Shown here in pieces: positions 44,296 to 53,750 of a stretch of 64,000 nt of DNA; the first letter of the stretch is position 1; each line of letters starts with the position of its first letter. The translations under genes were made by a program, and so were the position numbers. The stretch is from Tenacibaculum skagerrakense (GTDB taxonomy: Bacteria > Bacteroidota > Bacteroidia > Flavobacteriales > Flavobacteriaceae), in the NCBI RefSeq assembly GCF_004345825.1, contig NZ_SLXM01000003.1, forward strand, positions 227,187 to 291,186, read 5' to 3'. A model generated the notes under the pieces. It did no database searches and had not been told where the DNA came from. It saw nothing but the letters and a program-made list of their open reading frames with translations.

Positions 44296-44312
44296 AAAGA
44301 AACAATCTAATC

Positions 44313-45410
44313 ATGAGAAAACTAATACTTACGCTAATCATAGGGTTATTCTACCTACCTATTATTGCTAATAACTCACTTACTAAAAACTTTACTACAG
44401 GTAATCCTGAAATTGGTTCTATAAATACAATGACCTTTGGACCAAAAGGAATATTATTTTTAGGTGATAGCAAAAACTCTCAAATAGTTGCTATTGATAT
44501 GAGTACTGCTAAAAAAGCAGTTAACGAAAAACTTTACATTGAAGATATTGAAGCACTTTTAACGCAACTTTTAGGAGCTGATAGCGACCAATTACAAATT
44601 ATTGATTTGGTTGTAAATCCAGCAAATCAAAATACTTATGTAGCAGCTCAACACAGTTCTGGAAAATCGTTTTTATTTTTAGTAAATAATAACACCTTAG
44701 AGAATATTCCGCTTAACCAAGTTTCTTTTTCTAAAGTAAATGTTCAAAACGTTGTAAAGGCAGATGCTAAAGATAAAAGAGGAAAGCCTTTGCGAAAATT
44801 AGCTATTACAGATATTCAATATGCTAATGGCCAGTTAATGGTTTCTGGTTTAAATAATGCTGAGTTTGCTTCTACTTTTAGAGCAATTCCTTTTCCATTC
44901 ACTGATAAACAACAAGACAGTTCTTTAGAGATTTATCATGCTGCGCATGGACAATATGAAACGCATGCTCCTATTAAAACCTTTATGACTACTACAATTA
45001 ACAATCAACCACATATTATTGCTAGTTATACATGTACTCCTTTAGTTGTTTTTCCAATGAATAGTTTAACTCCGGGTTCTCATACAAAAGGTAGAACAGT
45101 AGCAGAGTTAGGAAACTGGAATACTCCTTTAGATATAATTGAAATGTCGAAAGATGGTGAACGTTATCTATTAATGGCAAACTCTAACAGAGCATTAATG
45201 AAGTTTAAAGTTTCTGATATTGAGTCTTTCAGTAGTTCACTAACAACTAGAGTAAAAGAACGTGCAGGAACAGATGGTGTTAATTTTATAAACTTACCTT
45301 TCGTGAATGTGCAACAATTAGATAAGCTTAATGATAAAGAGTTTGTTTTTATTCAACGAGAAGCAAATGGTAAACTATCATTAAAAACTAGTAACAATCG
45401 TTGGTTATAA
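44313..45410 (+). CDS. Secreted protein of unknown function, probable beta-propeller
   Basis: The 365-residue product has a signal peptide (MRKLILTLIIGLFYLPIIAN). The mature part has repeated strands with GPKGILFLGDSKNSQIVAID, DIQYANGQLMVSGL and DGERYLLMANSNRALM, like blades of a beta-propeller. I do not know a family name. It is followed 15 bases later by a second secreted gene, and the two probably form a unit. Confidence 0.6.
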   Translation: MRKLILTLIIGLFYLPIIANNSLTKNFTTGNPEIGSINTMTFGPKGILFLGDSKNSQIVAIDMSTAKKAVNEKLYIEDIEALLTQLLGADSDQLQIIDLVVNPANQNTYVAAQHSSGKSFLFLVNNNTLENIPLNQVSFSKVNVQNVVKADAKDKRGKPLRKLAITDIQYANGQLMVSGLNNAEFASTFRAIPFPFTDKQQDSSLEIYHAAHGQYETHAPIKTFMTTTINNQPHIIASYTCTPLVVFPMNSLTPGSHTKGRTVAELGNWNTPLDIIEMSKDGERYLLMANSNRALMKFKVSDIESFSSSLTTRVKERAGTDGVNFINLPFVNVQQLDKLNDKEFVFIQREANGKLSLKTSNNRWL

Positions 45411-45425
45411 TTAAAGCATAACATT

Positions 45426-46469
45426 TTGAAGCATTTATTGCTTATACTATTAATAATATCAACTTTGGAGATGTCTTCTCAATCTCCAAAGTTTTCTTTT
45501 ACAAAAGAGTTTGTACAGGTTACAACTACTAGTTCAAGCAAAGAACTTAACGTTTATAAAGGAGCTTATAAAAGCACTGCTGAAGTTTCAAATAAAAAAG
45601 CTTTACTAGGAAGTATCTCAAGAACTGATAAATCGATAAGATTTACTCCACTACTAGCTTTTCAGGTAAATGAAATGTATACGGCTGTTTTCGAAAATGA
45701 AATTTTTGTTTTCAAGATACCTCTAAATCCTAATTATAAACAATTACAAATAGTAGATGTATATCCTAGAACTGCTACTTTACCTTCTAATTTTTTGAAA
45801 TGGTATGTCGAATTTTCTAAGCCTGTAAACGCTACTAACATTTACAATCATATTTCATTAATCAATAATAAAACAGGTAAAAAAGTTGATAGAGCTTTAT
45901 TACCATTAGAAACTCCTTTGCTTTCTGAAGATGGTAAACTTCTAACATTATGGATTGAACCTGGCCGACAAAAAAGAGATTTAGGTCCTAATAAACGACT
46001 CGGAGAAGTTTTACAAAATGGAGAATCTTATACGTTGCTCATTTCTAATAGCTTAAAAGATATTGAAGGAATTTCTATGAATGCTGATTTTAATTATTCT
46101 TTTGAAGTGATTGAAAATGATAGAGAAAGTCCGGATATCACAAAATGGAAACTTGAACTTCCCAAAGCTAATACCCAAAATTCGCTTGTAATCAATTTAA
46201 ATGATACCTTAGATTATGGAAGTCTATACAATAATGTAGTTATCGTCGATGAAAAAGGAAAACAGATTCAAGGAGTTTTCTCTATTAGCACGAATGAAGA
46301 AAGAATTGTTTTCACTCCTGATAATAACTGGAAAAGAACTTACTACACTATTCATTGTAATAAATTAATAGAAGATGTGGCTGGAAATAATTTAGAACGT
46401 TTATTTGATAGAGATGTTCGAAAAGAAGTAAAAACACCAATTTTAGAACTTTCTTTTTCTCTAAATTAA
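45426..46469 (+). CDS. Secreted protein with Ig-like/beta-sandwich domains
   Basis: The 347-residue product is read from a TTG start (MKHLLLILLIIS), giving a proper signal peptide; the first ATG would cut it away. The mature part contains Ig-like modules: an N-terminal beta region, then VDVYPRTATLPSNFLKWYVEF with KP around residue 125, which resembles bacterial Ig-like domains (SbsA_Ig). A second such module follows near residue 240. It is paired with the propeller-like gene 15 bases upstream. Function unknown. Confidence 0.62.
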   Translation: MKHLLLILLIISTLEMSSQSPKFSFTKEFVQVTTTSSSKELNVYKGAYKSTAEVSNKKALLGSISRTDKSIRFTPLLAFQVNEMYTAVFENEIFVFKIPLNPNYKQLQIVDVYPRTATLPSNFLKWYVEFSKPVNATNIYNHISLINNKTGKKVDRALLPLETPLLSEDGKLLTLWIEPGRQKRDLGPNKRLGEVLQNGESYTLLISNSLKDIEGISMNADFNYSFEVIENDRESPDITKWKLELPKANTQNSLVINLNDTLDYGSLYNNVVIVDEKGKQIQGVFSISTNEERIVFTPDNNWKRTYYTIHCNKLIEDVAGNNLERLFDRDVRKEVKTPILELSFSLN

Positions 46470-46500
46470 CATATTGAATACAAACATGTATCAAATAAAA

Positions 46501-46537
46501 AATACGATTACAGTAGATAGTAATCGTATTTTTTTAT
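46501..46537. terminator. Bidirectional terminator between convergent genes
   Basis: AATACGATTAC pairs perfectly with GTAATCGTATT (11 base pairs, loop of 8), with A-rich DNA before and T-rich DNA after. It serves the secreted pair on the plus strand and the hydrolase gene on the minus strand. Confidence 0.85.
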
Positions 46538-46558
46538 CAGTTATTTAATGGATTTTAT

Positions 46559-47407
46559 TTACTCTCCTTTAAAAACATCATTTAATAATTGTTGTAAGCT
46601 TTCCCAAGATTTTTGATCTGCTTCAGCATTATATGCTAGTGGTAAATTAAACTTTTTACCATTTTCATCTGCTTCTTTAGATGTAAAACTATGTGTAGCG
46701 CCAGGGTAAGCGATGTACTCGTACTTTTTCCCTAAAGAATCTAATGCCGATGTAAATGCCTTAACCGATTCTAGACTTACAAACGGATCTTCAGCACCAT
46801 TACAAACTAATACTCTGGCTTTTAAATCCTCATTAGGCATTACAGGAAGTTGTACTCCACTATGAAAAGCAGCAACAGCAGCCAAATCTTGTCCGCTATT
46901 AGCCATAGTTAAAGCCACACTACCTCCAAAACAATATCCAATAGCAGCAATTTTTCCAGCATCAACAGATTCGTGTTTTTTTAATAAATCCACAGCCGCA
47001 TTAAATCTAGCTTTTGCTACAGGTAAATTAGACATTACATTTTTAGCAAATTTTCCAGCGTCATCAGGATGTCCTGCTTGTTTTCCATCACCGTACATAT
47101 CAATAGCAATTGCTGTATATCCTAATTCAGCAAGCATATCAGCACGTTTTCTAACGTAGTCATTATGTCCCCACCATTCGTGTACAATAATTATTCCTGG
47201 ACGCTTTCCTTTATTATTTTCATCAAAAGCTATGTACCCTTTCATTTTTGTAGAGTCTGTTGCATAAGTAACTTCTTCTCCTTTAACCTTTACAGGTAAG
47301 TCTTCAACAACAGGTTTTTCTTCGGTTTTAGAAGCTTTTTCTGTTTTACAAGAAAATACAAATGCTAACGTACAAATGAGTACTAAGATTGTTTTTAATA
47401 GTTTCAT
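46559..47407 (-). CDS. Dienelactone hydrolase family lipoprotein
   Basis: The start is the ATG at 47407 (MKLLKTIL), giving 282 residues with a lipoprotein signal (FVFSC, Cys20). The alpha/beta hydrolase domain carries the DLH triad: Cys in GYCFGGS, Asp in GAEDPF, His in ATHSFTS. HEWWGHNDY provides the Glu that activates Cys in this family. It therefore hydrolyses esters or lactones, probably in the periplasm. It has a convergent neighbour and a bidirectional terminator. Confidence 0.88.
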   Translation of the reverse strand: MKLLKTILVLICTLAFVFSCKTEKASKTEEKPVVEDLPVKVKGEEVTYATDSTKMKGYIAFDENNKGKRPGIIIVHEWWGHNDYVRKRADMLAELGYTAIAIDMYGDGKQAGHPDDAGKFAKNVMSNLPVAKARFNAAVDLLKKHESVDAGKIAAIGYCFGGSVALTMANSGQDLAAVAAFHSGVQLPVMPNEDLKARVLVCNGAEDPFVSLESVKAFTSALDSLGKKYEYIAYPGATHSFTSKEADENGKKFNLPLAYNAEADQKSWESLQQLLNDVFKGE

Positions 47408-47544
47408 TATGGTTAATTTTATATGAAAGATAAAGATACTAATTGTAAGGAACACATTCAATAATTATTACTAATCCTAGGAGTAATTAATCGCTAATTA
47501 ATGATTTCTATAGATTATAAAAACATTAGTTAAGAAAGTACTAG

Positions 47545-47552
47545 TATATTTG
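47545..47552 (+). promoter_or_regulatory. -7 box for the alkaline phosphatase D-like gene
   Basis: TATATTTG matches TAnnTTTG and ends 34 bases before the ATG at 47587. A -33 TTG element is not obvious. Confidence 0.4.
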
Positions 47553-47586
47553 TTTGAAAACAAAAAAACTATTTAAACTTATAAAA

Positions 47587-48924
47587 ATGATAAAGAAGTT
47601 ATTGTATGCGGTTATCTTGTTTTGTATTAGTTTTATGAGCTTCGGACAAGATTTGTTACAATCTGGACCAATGGTTGGTTATTCAACTATGAAAGAGGCT
47701 TTACTTTGGGTACAAACAACGAAAGCTGCTGAAGTACATTTCGTATATTTTGATAAAGCTAATCCTAAAAAGCGATTTAAGACTGAAAAATATACAACTG
47801 AAAAAAAATATGGATATGTAGCCCGATTAATTGCTGATGAAATTTCACCTGGAAAAAAATATACATATGAAGTGTATATTGATGGAAGAAAAGTGAAAAG
47901 AGACTATCCCATGGAGTTTCAATCACAAACATTATGGCAATGGAGAACTGACCCTCCTGAAGTAAATTTCGCGGTGGGAAGTTGTAATTATGTTAACGAG
48001 CCAGAGTTCGATAGACCAGGAAAACCATATGGTAGTGAATATGAAATTTTCCAGTCAATACATTCAAAAAGACCAGACTTTATGCTATGGTTAGGTGATA
48101 ATACCTATTTACGAGAAATAGATTGGAATTCTAGAACAGGTTTTTTACATAGATACACACACACACGTTCTTTACCTGAATTACAACCATTATTGGCTTC
48201 AACACATCATTATGCTATTTGGGATGATCATGATTACGGTCCTAATGATTCTGATGGTAGTTATTGGTTAAAGAAAACAGCCTCAGAAGTTTTTAAACTT
48301 TTCTGGGGAAATCCTAATTATGATGTGATTGATAAAGGCGGAATTACAGGCTTTTTTCAATGGGCAGATTTAGATTTCTTTTTATTAGACAACCGCTATT
48401 ACAGAACCGCTAATAATAATCACACTGTAGAACGACAAATGTTAGGGAAAGACCAAATTGATTGGTTAATAAATACGCTGTCTTCTAGTAGAGCTCCATT
48501 TAAGTTTATTGCTATTGGTAGTCAGTTCATAAGTTCTGAAGCTATGTATGAGAATAATGCTACTTATCAGAATGAACGTAATTATGTAATTCAAAAAATA
48601 CGTGAAGCTAAAATAGAAGGAGTCGTTTTTCTAGATGGAGACAGGCATCATACTGTGTTAAGTAAGATACAAGAGAATGATAGAGTACCTCCTATTTACG
48701 ATCTTACTTGTTCGTCTTTAACTGCTGGTGCACATGCTAGTAAAGAAGAATCAAATGTTTATAAATTAGAAGAAACTTTAGTAGGACAACATAATTTTGG
48801 AATGTTAAAAGTGAGTGGCCCACGAAAAGAACGTGTACTTACCATTCAAATTGTAGATAAAGATGGTAAGGAATTATGGACTAAAAATATTAAAGCCAAC
48901 GACTTAAAATATAAGAGACGATAA
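47587..48924 (+). CDS. PhoD-like alkaline phosphatase D family protein
   Basis: The preferred start is ATG 47587 (MIKKLLYAV), giving 445 residues with a signal peptide ending near FGQ. PhoD-type metal-binding motifs are seen: GSCNYVN, FMLWLGDNTYL, YAIWDDHDYGPNDSD, LLDNRYY and FLDGDRHH. The enzyme should release phosphate from phosphodi- or monoesters outside the inner membrane. Length fits the family. It is followed by a bidirectional terminator shared with the metallophosphatase gene. Confidence 0.88.
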   Translation: MIKKLLYAVILFCISFMSFGQDLLQSGPMVGYSTMKEALLWVQTTKAAEVHFVYFDKANPKKRFKTEKYTTEKKYGYVARLIADEISPGKKYTYEVYIDGRKVKRDYPMEFQSQTLWQWRTDPPEVNFAVGSCNYVNEPEFDRPGKPYGSEYEIFQSIHSKRPDFMLWLGDNTYLREIDWNSRTGFLHRYTHTRSLPELQPLLASTHHYAIWDDHDYGPNDSDGSYWLKKTASEVFKLFWGNPNYDVIDKGGITGFFQWADLDFFLLDNRYYRTANNNHTVERQMLGKDQIDWLINTLSSSRAPFKFIAIGSQFISSEAMYENNATYQNERNYVIQKIREAKIEGVVFLDGDRHHTVLSKIQENDRVPPIYDLTCSSLTAGAHASKEESNVYKLEETLVGQHNFGMLKVSGPRKERVLTIQIVDKDGKELWTKNIKANDLKYKRR

Positions 48925-48930
48925 GAATCA

Positions 48931-48962
48931 AAAAAAGCGAACCAAAACAGGTTCGCTTTTTT
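48931..48962. terminator. Bidirectional terminator between convergent phosphatase genes
   Basis: AAAAAAGCGAACC and GGTTCGCTTTTTT form a 13-base-pair stem around a 6-base loop, with A before and T after. It terminates the PhoD-like gene and the opposite metallophosphoesterase gene. Confidence 0.87.
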
Positions 48963-48964
48963 AA

Positions 48965-50137
48965 TTATAGCTGTTCTACTTTTCCATTATGAAATACTCG
49001 GTAATACTTTTCTCCTTCAATTAATAATCCTTCCGATTTTCGATTAGGCCAACTATTTATATAGTCTTTAGGATGTACAACATCAATAGCATATACTTTC
49101 CCTTTATATAGTTTTTTTACTTTCGATTGTAATGTATGACCTACTACAATACTTTTCGCTTTAAAATTATTGAGCCCCTTCTCTACTTCATCTTGTGTTA
49201 ATTCATTTTTAAAATATCCACGATACCAACAAACTCCTTTTTTATTAGAAGTAATTAACTGTTCTACTGTTTTTTTAGGCTTAGGAAAATACGGTTTGAA
49301 ATAATGTTTTCTATTAATCGCATTTATTTCATCTATTGAAATACTTGTTTTTGCAATTTCAGGATGAATTCCTCCGTGTGTAAATAATGTTCCATTGATA
49401 CGTTCTATACTATTTTTACTAGCTAACCACCTACCTAAAAAAGAGTTATTATTATATAATTGATACGGTAGTTTACCTAAAATACTGGCTATGGCATAAT
49501 ATTTTTTTTCTGATGATTTATATTGTCCTTGTAAATTATATAACTCATGATTTCCAATTATAAAATGAACATTTCCGCCATGTTGCTTAGCTTTTTGTTC
49601 AAGCATGTATATAAACCATAATACTTGAGTTGTAGAGTTTCCTCTATCTACAAAATCGCCCACTAATACTAAATGGTTGTCATTAAATATCCATTCAAGT
49701 TTTTCATTAATTACATTGTTTCTGATTAAAAAATCTCTGAACGTTTTAAAACCACTTTCTATATCGGAAATAGCAAGTACTTTTTTTCCTGTGTTATACG
49801 TTGATTTAGGCGGCTTTATAGTATGATTTAATTCAAATTTAAAGCTCGAACTATCTAATGGAAAATAACAACTTAAAGAGGTCTTCTTTTTAATATTACA
49901 TGAATCTGATTTCACAAAAAAACCATTTGTTCTAGTTCCTTTTAAATAATTGATGCTTACAATGCTATCATTTTCATAAAATACATATGGTCCTTCATTA
50001 TCCAATGCATATGCAATAGGATTTTGACCATAATTTAAAGATCCGTTTAAATAATGTAATGTTGACGCTCCTGTAATTAACAATAATAATAACGTTACAA
50101 TTACATGTTTTAAGTATCTAACTACTCTTTTTTTCAT
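48965..50137 (-). CDS. Metallophosphoesterase (calcineurin-like) protein
   Basis: I start at ATG 50137 (MKKRVVRYLKH), giving 390 residues with one N-terminal membrane helix. The frame opens further up to 50278, but a promoter lies within that extension. Catalytic motifs of the calcineurin-like family are present: ISDIESG (where D-x-H is usual, His is replaced), GDFVDRGNS, GNHELY, and VVGHT. Bacterial members of this serine/threonine-phosphatase-like type dephosphorylate proteins or nucleotides. Whether the altered first motif keeps both metals is open. Confidence 0.8.
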   Translation of the reverse strand: MKKRVVRYLKHVIVTLLLLLITGASTLHYLNGSLNYGQNPIAYALDNEGPYVFYENDSIVSINYLKGTRTNGFFVKSDSCNIKKKTSLSCYFPLDSSSFKFELNHTIKPPKSTYNTGKKVLAISDIESGFKTFRDFLIRNNVINEKLEWIFNDNHLVLVGDFVDRGNSTTQVLWFIYMLEQKAKQHGGNVHFIIGNHELYNLQGQYKSSEKKYYAIASILGKLPYQLYNNNSFLGRWLASKNSIERINGTLFTHGGIHPEIAKTSISIDEINAINRKHYFKPYFPKPKKTVEQLITSNKKGVCWYRGYFKNELTQDEVEKGLNNFKAKSIVVGHTLQSKVKKLYKGKVYAIDVVHPKDYINSWPNRKSEGLLIEGEKYYRVFHNGKVEQL

Positions 50138-50158
50138 TTGATTAGGTTTAATTTCATT

Positions 50159-50186
50159 CAAATGTATAATGGATGAAAAAAGACAA
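50159..50186 (-). promoter_or_regulatory. Bacteroidetes promoter of the metallophosphoesterase gene
   Basis: On the minus strand TTG (50186-50184) and TACATTTG (50166-50159) are separated by 17 bases. The box ends 21 bases before ATG 50137, which supports that start over the upstream one. Confidence 0.55.
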
Positions 50187-50330
50187 GAAATTATTGTGAC
50201 AAAAGCAATAGCAATGATGTTAAATGTAAGAAAATCCATTAAAAAAGCAGAAAGTAAATGTTCATCATCAGTATTCATCTGTTTATCACTAAAACTTTAA
50301 TTACAATGAATAAATCATTACTTTTCGTCA

Positions 50331-51155
50331 ATGTTAAATCTGTTTAATACATATAAAAAAACAATTGTTTTTATTGTAGGAGTTTCTATTGTTATTCCAT
50401 TAATGTATTTAAGTTATAGTATAGTAATAACTAATAAAAACTCCGTTAGAATTAATGTAGGAGCTAACTCTATATTTGAAGTTTTAGTTTTAATTTACTA
50501 CCTATTACTAGTTGTTGTTTTATCTGGCTATTTTATTTATTGGCTTATAGCTAATATTAGATTTTTAATGAATCTTAAAAACGAGAAAAAGAAAACAGAA
50601 TTACTACATCTACAATCTCAAGTGAATCCTCATTTTTTCTTTAATATGCTAAACAACTTATATGGTTTGGTAGATAGTGATCGTGAAAAGGCTAAACGAT
50701 TAATTCTTCAGCTTTCCGATATGATGCGTTATAGTATATATGAAGGACAAAAAGAGTTGGTAACTTTAGAACAGGAAATAGATTTTATTCAAAGCTTTTT
50801 AGAGTTACATAAAATGCGTTATCATAAAAAGATTCATATTAATTTCAACGTGGATGTTCAGAGTTTAAATCTAAAATTAACCCCGTTACTGTTCATTATT
50901 TTAGTTGAAAACGCGTTTAAACATGGTGTAGAAGTATTGCGTGATAATGCCTATGTTACTATTAATTTGACAGAAAAAAACCACATCATAAAATTTTGTA
51001 TTGAGAATAATTTCGACACTGAGTTAAAAACGGAAAATGGTATTGGTTTATTCAACTTAAAAAGAAGATTAGAACTAATTTATCCAAAAAAGCACGAGTT
51101 TACTGAACGTATTACTAATGATGTGTACACAACCAAATTATTACTAAAGCTATGA
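50331..51155 (+). CDS. LytS-family sensor histidine kinase
   Basis: The 274-residue protein has two N-terminal transmembrane helices (about residues 13-33 and 44-73). The His_kinase domain of the LytS type has its phospho-acceptor in QVNPHFFFNMLNNLYGL (His near residue 101). A HATPase region follows (LLFIILVENAFKHG, GIGLFNLKRRL). It has no large sensing domain. Its stop overlaps the regulator start by 4 bases (ATGA). The signal is unknown. Confidence 0.9.
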   Translation: MLNLFNTYKKTIVFIVGVSIVIPLMYLSYSIVITNKNSVRINVGANSIFEVLVLIYYLLLVVVLSGYFIYWLIANIRFLMNLKNEKKKTELLHLQSQVNPHFFFNMLNNLYGLVDSDREKAKRLILQLSDMMRYSIYEGQKELVTLEQEIDFIQSFLELHKMRYHKKIHINFNVDVQSLNLKLTPLLFIILVENAFKHGVEVLRDNAYVTINLTEKNHIIKFCIENNFDTELKTENGIGLFNLKRRLELIYPKKHEFTERITNDVYTTKLLLKL

Positions 51156-51838
51156 TAAAATATATAATTATCGATGATGAATCTGTAGCACATGATATTA
51201 TTAGAGGATATTGTGATGCTTTACCCAATTTTTCATTAGTGCAGAGTTGTTATGATGCTATTGAAGCTTTAGAATGTATTAGAAATAATAAAGTTGATTT
51301 AGTATTTCTGGATTTAAATATGCCTAAATTAAAAGGTTTTGATTTTTTAAAAACTCTTCAACATCCTCCTAAAGTAATTGTGACTACGGCATATCAAGAA
51401 CATGCTTTAGAAGGATATGAACTGAATATTGTTGACTATTTATTAAAACCTTTTGGATTTGATCGTTTTTTAAAAGCTGTTAATAAAATTGATATCAAAG
51501 TCAACTTAGAAAATGAACAAGAAGAACGCAAGCATTCTGATAGCTTCTTTGTTAAATCGAATAAAAAACTCATTCAAATTAACTTTGATGAAATCCTATT
51601 TATTGAAGCAACAGGAAACTACTGTAAAATAATTACTTCTAATGAAGAAATACAAGTACGCGAAAAAATCTCTGATTTTTTAGAACGTCTTTCAACAAAC
51701 AATTTCTACCAAGTTCATAAATCATTTATAGTTTCAAAGAAACATATTAAGGCAATAGAAGGAAATAGAATTAGTATTGAAGATTATATTGTACCTATTG
51801 GAAAAATGTATAAAAACGCATTAACTAAATTGTTGTAA
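51152..51838 (+). CDS. LytTR-family response regulator
   Basis: The 228-residue protein has a receiver domain (phospho-acceptor Asp54 in VFLDLNMP, Thr/Lys switch TTAYQEHA and LLKPF). It is followed by a LytTR DNA-binding domain (IQINFDEILFIEATGNYCKI, FYQVHKSFIVSKKHI). It is the partner of the LytS kinase encoded just upstream, with a 4-base overlap. Targets are unknown; the downstream Crp-type gene is in the same run. Confidence 0.92.
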   Translation: MIKYIIIDDESVAHDIIRGYCDALPNFSLVQSCYDAIEALECIRNNKVDLVFLDLNMPKLKGFDFLKTLQHPPKVIVTTAYQEHALEGYELNIVDYLLKPFGFDRFLKAVNKIDIKVNLENEQEERKHSDSFFVKSNKKLIQINFDEILFIEATGNYCKIITSNEEIQVREKISDFLERLSTNNFYQVHKSFIVSKKHIKAIEGNRISIEDYIVPIGKMYKNALTKLL

Positions 51839-51840
51839 TT

Positions 51841-52422
51841 ATGGAGATTGATATTCATTTTAAATCGTATTTAGTTGATATTATTAAGGATGATTCTCTT
51901 GTAGAATTTATACCTGAAATTGCAGCTTCTTTTCAAACAAAAACTCTTAAAAGAAACTATTACTTAGTTAAACAGGGCAATATTTGTGAGCATTTTTGCT
52001 ATTTACACAAAGGTGTTTTACAGCATACTATCGAAGTAAATGAAGAAGAAAAAACTACCTACTTAGCACTTAAAAACTCAAGTACTTCTTCCTTAAAAAG
52101 CTTTTTAAATAATACGCCTTCAAATAAAAGTATAAGAGCTTTAAGTGATTGTGAGCTTAAAGTTATAGATAATAATAATTTTCAGCGTTTAATGAAAAAT
52201 AACAGTGCTTTTCATAGGTTTTATTATAATTTACTTGAAAATCAAATTTTTAAAATTGATGATTATAGAGTTGATTTACTAACGAACTCTCCAGAACAGC
52301 GATATGCTAAATTGCTGAAACAAGAACCTGATTTATTACAAAAAGTACCGGTAAAATATTTAGCTTCTTTTTTAGGAATTTCTTCTAGACACATGAGTAG
52401 GATTAGAAAAAATATAAAATAA
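51841..52422 (+). CDS. Crp/Fnr-family transcriptional regulator
   Basis: The 193-residue protein has an N-terminal cyclic-nucleotide-binding-like domain (YYLVKQGNICEHFCYLHKGVL; no full cAMP-binding RxS signature is visible). The short C-terminal helix-turn-helix is VKYLASFLGISSRHMSRIRKNI. Such short Crp-like proteins are common in Bacteroidetes. It starts 2 bases after the LytT stop, so a three-gene signalling unit is likely. Confidence 0.83.
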   Translation: MEIDIHFKSYLVDIIKDDSLVEFIPEIAASFQTKTLKRNYYLVKQGNICEHFCYLHKGVLQHTIEVNEEEKTTYLALKNSSTSSLKSFLNNTPSNKSIRALSDCELKVIDNNNFQRLMKNNSAFHRFYYNLLENQIFKIDDYRVDLLTNSPEQRYAKLLKQEPDLLQKVPVKYLASFLGISSRHMSRIRKNIK

Positions 52423-52598
52423 AGATTTCTTTTTTTTTGAGTTTTCAAATAAACTTATGATGAAAAATTAACTTACAACAACTTATATCACTCTTATTAA
52501 TAAATGAATTTTTATTCTAATTACTGTGACCTATAACAACATTGCGTGTCATATTTTTTAGAAAAGTTAAAATTTTATTAATTAAATTAAAATTCATC

Positions 52599-53696
52599 AT
52601 GAAAAAATTAATGTTTGGGGCAATCTTAATAGGAAGTCTTACATCGTATTCACAAGATTTACCAGAAAACCCAGAACCAGGAAAGTGTTATGTTCGTTGT
52701 AAAACTCCAGAAGTTTGGAAAAACGAAGATGTAACCATTGAAATAGCTCCCGCTTATAAAAAAATAGTAACCTACCCTGCTCAGTATAAAACCGTAACGG
52801 AAAGAGTTATTGTAAAAGAAGCTGGGCAACGTCTAGAAGTAGTTCCTGCAGTATGGGAAAACAAAGAAGTAAGTTACACAGCAAAAGAAGAAGCTAATAG
52901 ATTAAGAGTAATCAATGCTACTTTTAGACCAGATGAAGAAACCATAGAAACAAAGGCAGCTTCAGCACGTTGGGAAATGAGCGAAAAAGCTCCAGATTGT
53001 GAGTCTAGTGATCCAAATGATTGTAGATACTGGTGTTATAAACCAACTCCTGCGAGTTTCGTAACAATTCCTATCACTAAATTAAATAGCGACGCTGATA
53101 CAGAAAAAGTAGCTGTTCCTGGGTATCAAAAGACGTATACTAAAAGAGTAATGGTAAAACCACCTACAACTCGTACAGTAGAAATTCCGGCTGTTTATAA
53201 AGAAATTACAAAAACTGTTTTAGTAAAAGATGCTTATAAAGAAGAAGTTACTATTCCTGCTAAATATAAAAACGTAACTAAGGAAGTACTTGTTAATAAA
53301 GGAGGGTTAACAACATGGAAAGAAGTTGAGTGTGAATTATTAACATATAATCCATTACCAATAAACTGGAATTTAGGAAGTGCTACTCTTACTTCTGCTG
53401 CTAAAAGATTAATTGATTCAAGATTATTACCAGTATTAAAAGATGGGGTTCAGGTTGAATTAGCTTCACATACAGATTCAAGAGGTTCTAAAGCTGCTAA
53501 CTTAGATTTATCTGAAAGAAGAGCACAAGCTGTAGCAAATTATTTAATTTCAAAAGGAGTTAATGATAGCCAATTAGTAGCTAAAGGTTATGGAGAATCT
53601 AGATTAAAGAATAGATGTTCAGACGGTATTACTTGTACAGAAGCTGAGCATAGAGTAAATAGAAGAACGGAGTTTAGAGTAATCAATCAAAAATAA
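52599..53696 (+). CDS. OmpA-family protein with repeated N-terminal module
   Basis: From ATG 52599 (MKKLMFGAIL) the 365-residue protein has a signal peptide ending near SYSQ. An unusual N-terminal region of about 230 residues repeats the pattern Y-K-x-(V/I)-T-x-x-V-x-V-K (for example YKTVTERVIVKEAG, YQKTYTKRVMVK, YKEITKTVLVK, YKNVTKEVLV). A C-terminal OmpA domain follows (ELASHTDSRGS, LSERRAQAVANYL), binding peptidoglycan. It has its own terminator. Confidence 0.88.
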   Translation: MKKLMFGAILIGSLTSYSQDLPENPEPGKCYVRCKTPEVWKNEDVTIEIAPAYKKIVTYPAQYKTVTERVIVKEAGQRLEVVPAVWENKEVSYTAKEEANRLRVINATFRPDEETIETKAASARWEMSEKAPDCESSDPNDCRYWCYKPTPASFVTIPITKLNSDADTEKVAVPGYQKTYTKRVMVKPPTTRTVEIPAVYKEITKTVLVKDAYKEEVTIPAKYKNVTKEVLVNKGGLTTWKEVECELLTYNPLPINWNLGSATLTSAAKRLIDSRLLPVLKDGVQVELASHTDSRGSKAANLDLSERRAQAVANYLISKGVNDSQLVAKGYGESRLKNRCSDGITCTEAEHRVNRRTEFRVINQK

Positions 53697-53718
53697 TTAG
53701 TGAGCTCTAAAATGTCAT

Positions 53719-53750
53719 AAAAAAACCGTTGTTTTAACAACGGTTTTTTT
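53719..53750. terminator. Bidirectional terminator after the OmpA-family gene
   Basis: AAAAAACCGTTGTT and AACAACGGTTTTTT form a long stem with a minimal loop, A-rich before and T-rich after. It ends the OmpA-family gene and the opposite thioredoxin gene. Confidence 0.87.

Noticed and set aside
50138..50278. N-terminal extension of the metallophosphoesterase with a hydrophobic segment
   Set aside because: A promoter with good spacing lies within it, and the ATG at 50137 gives a normal membrane-anchored start. The extension cannot be fully excluded.
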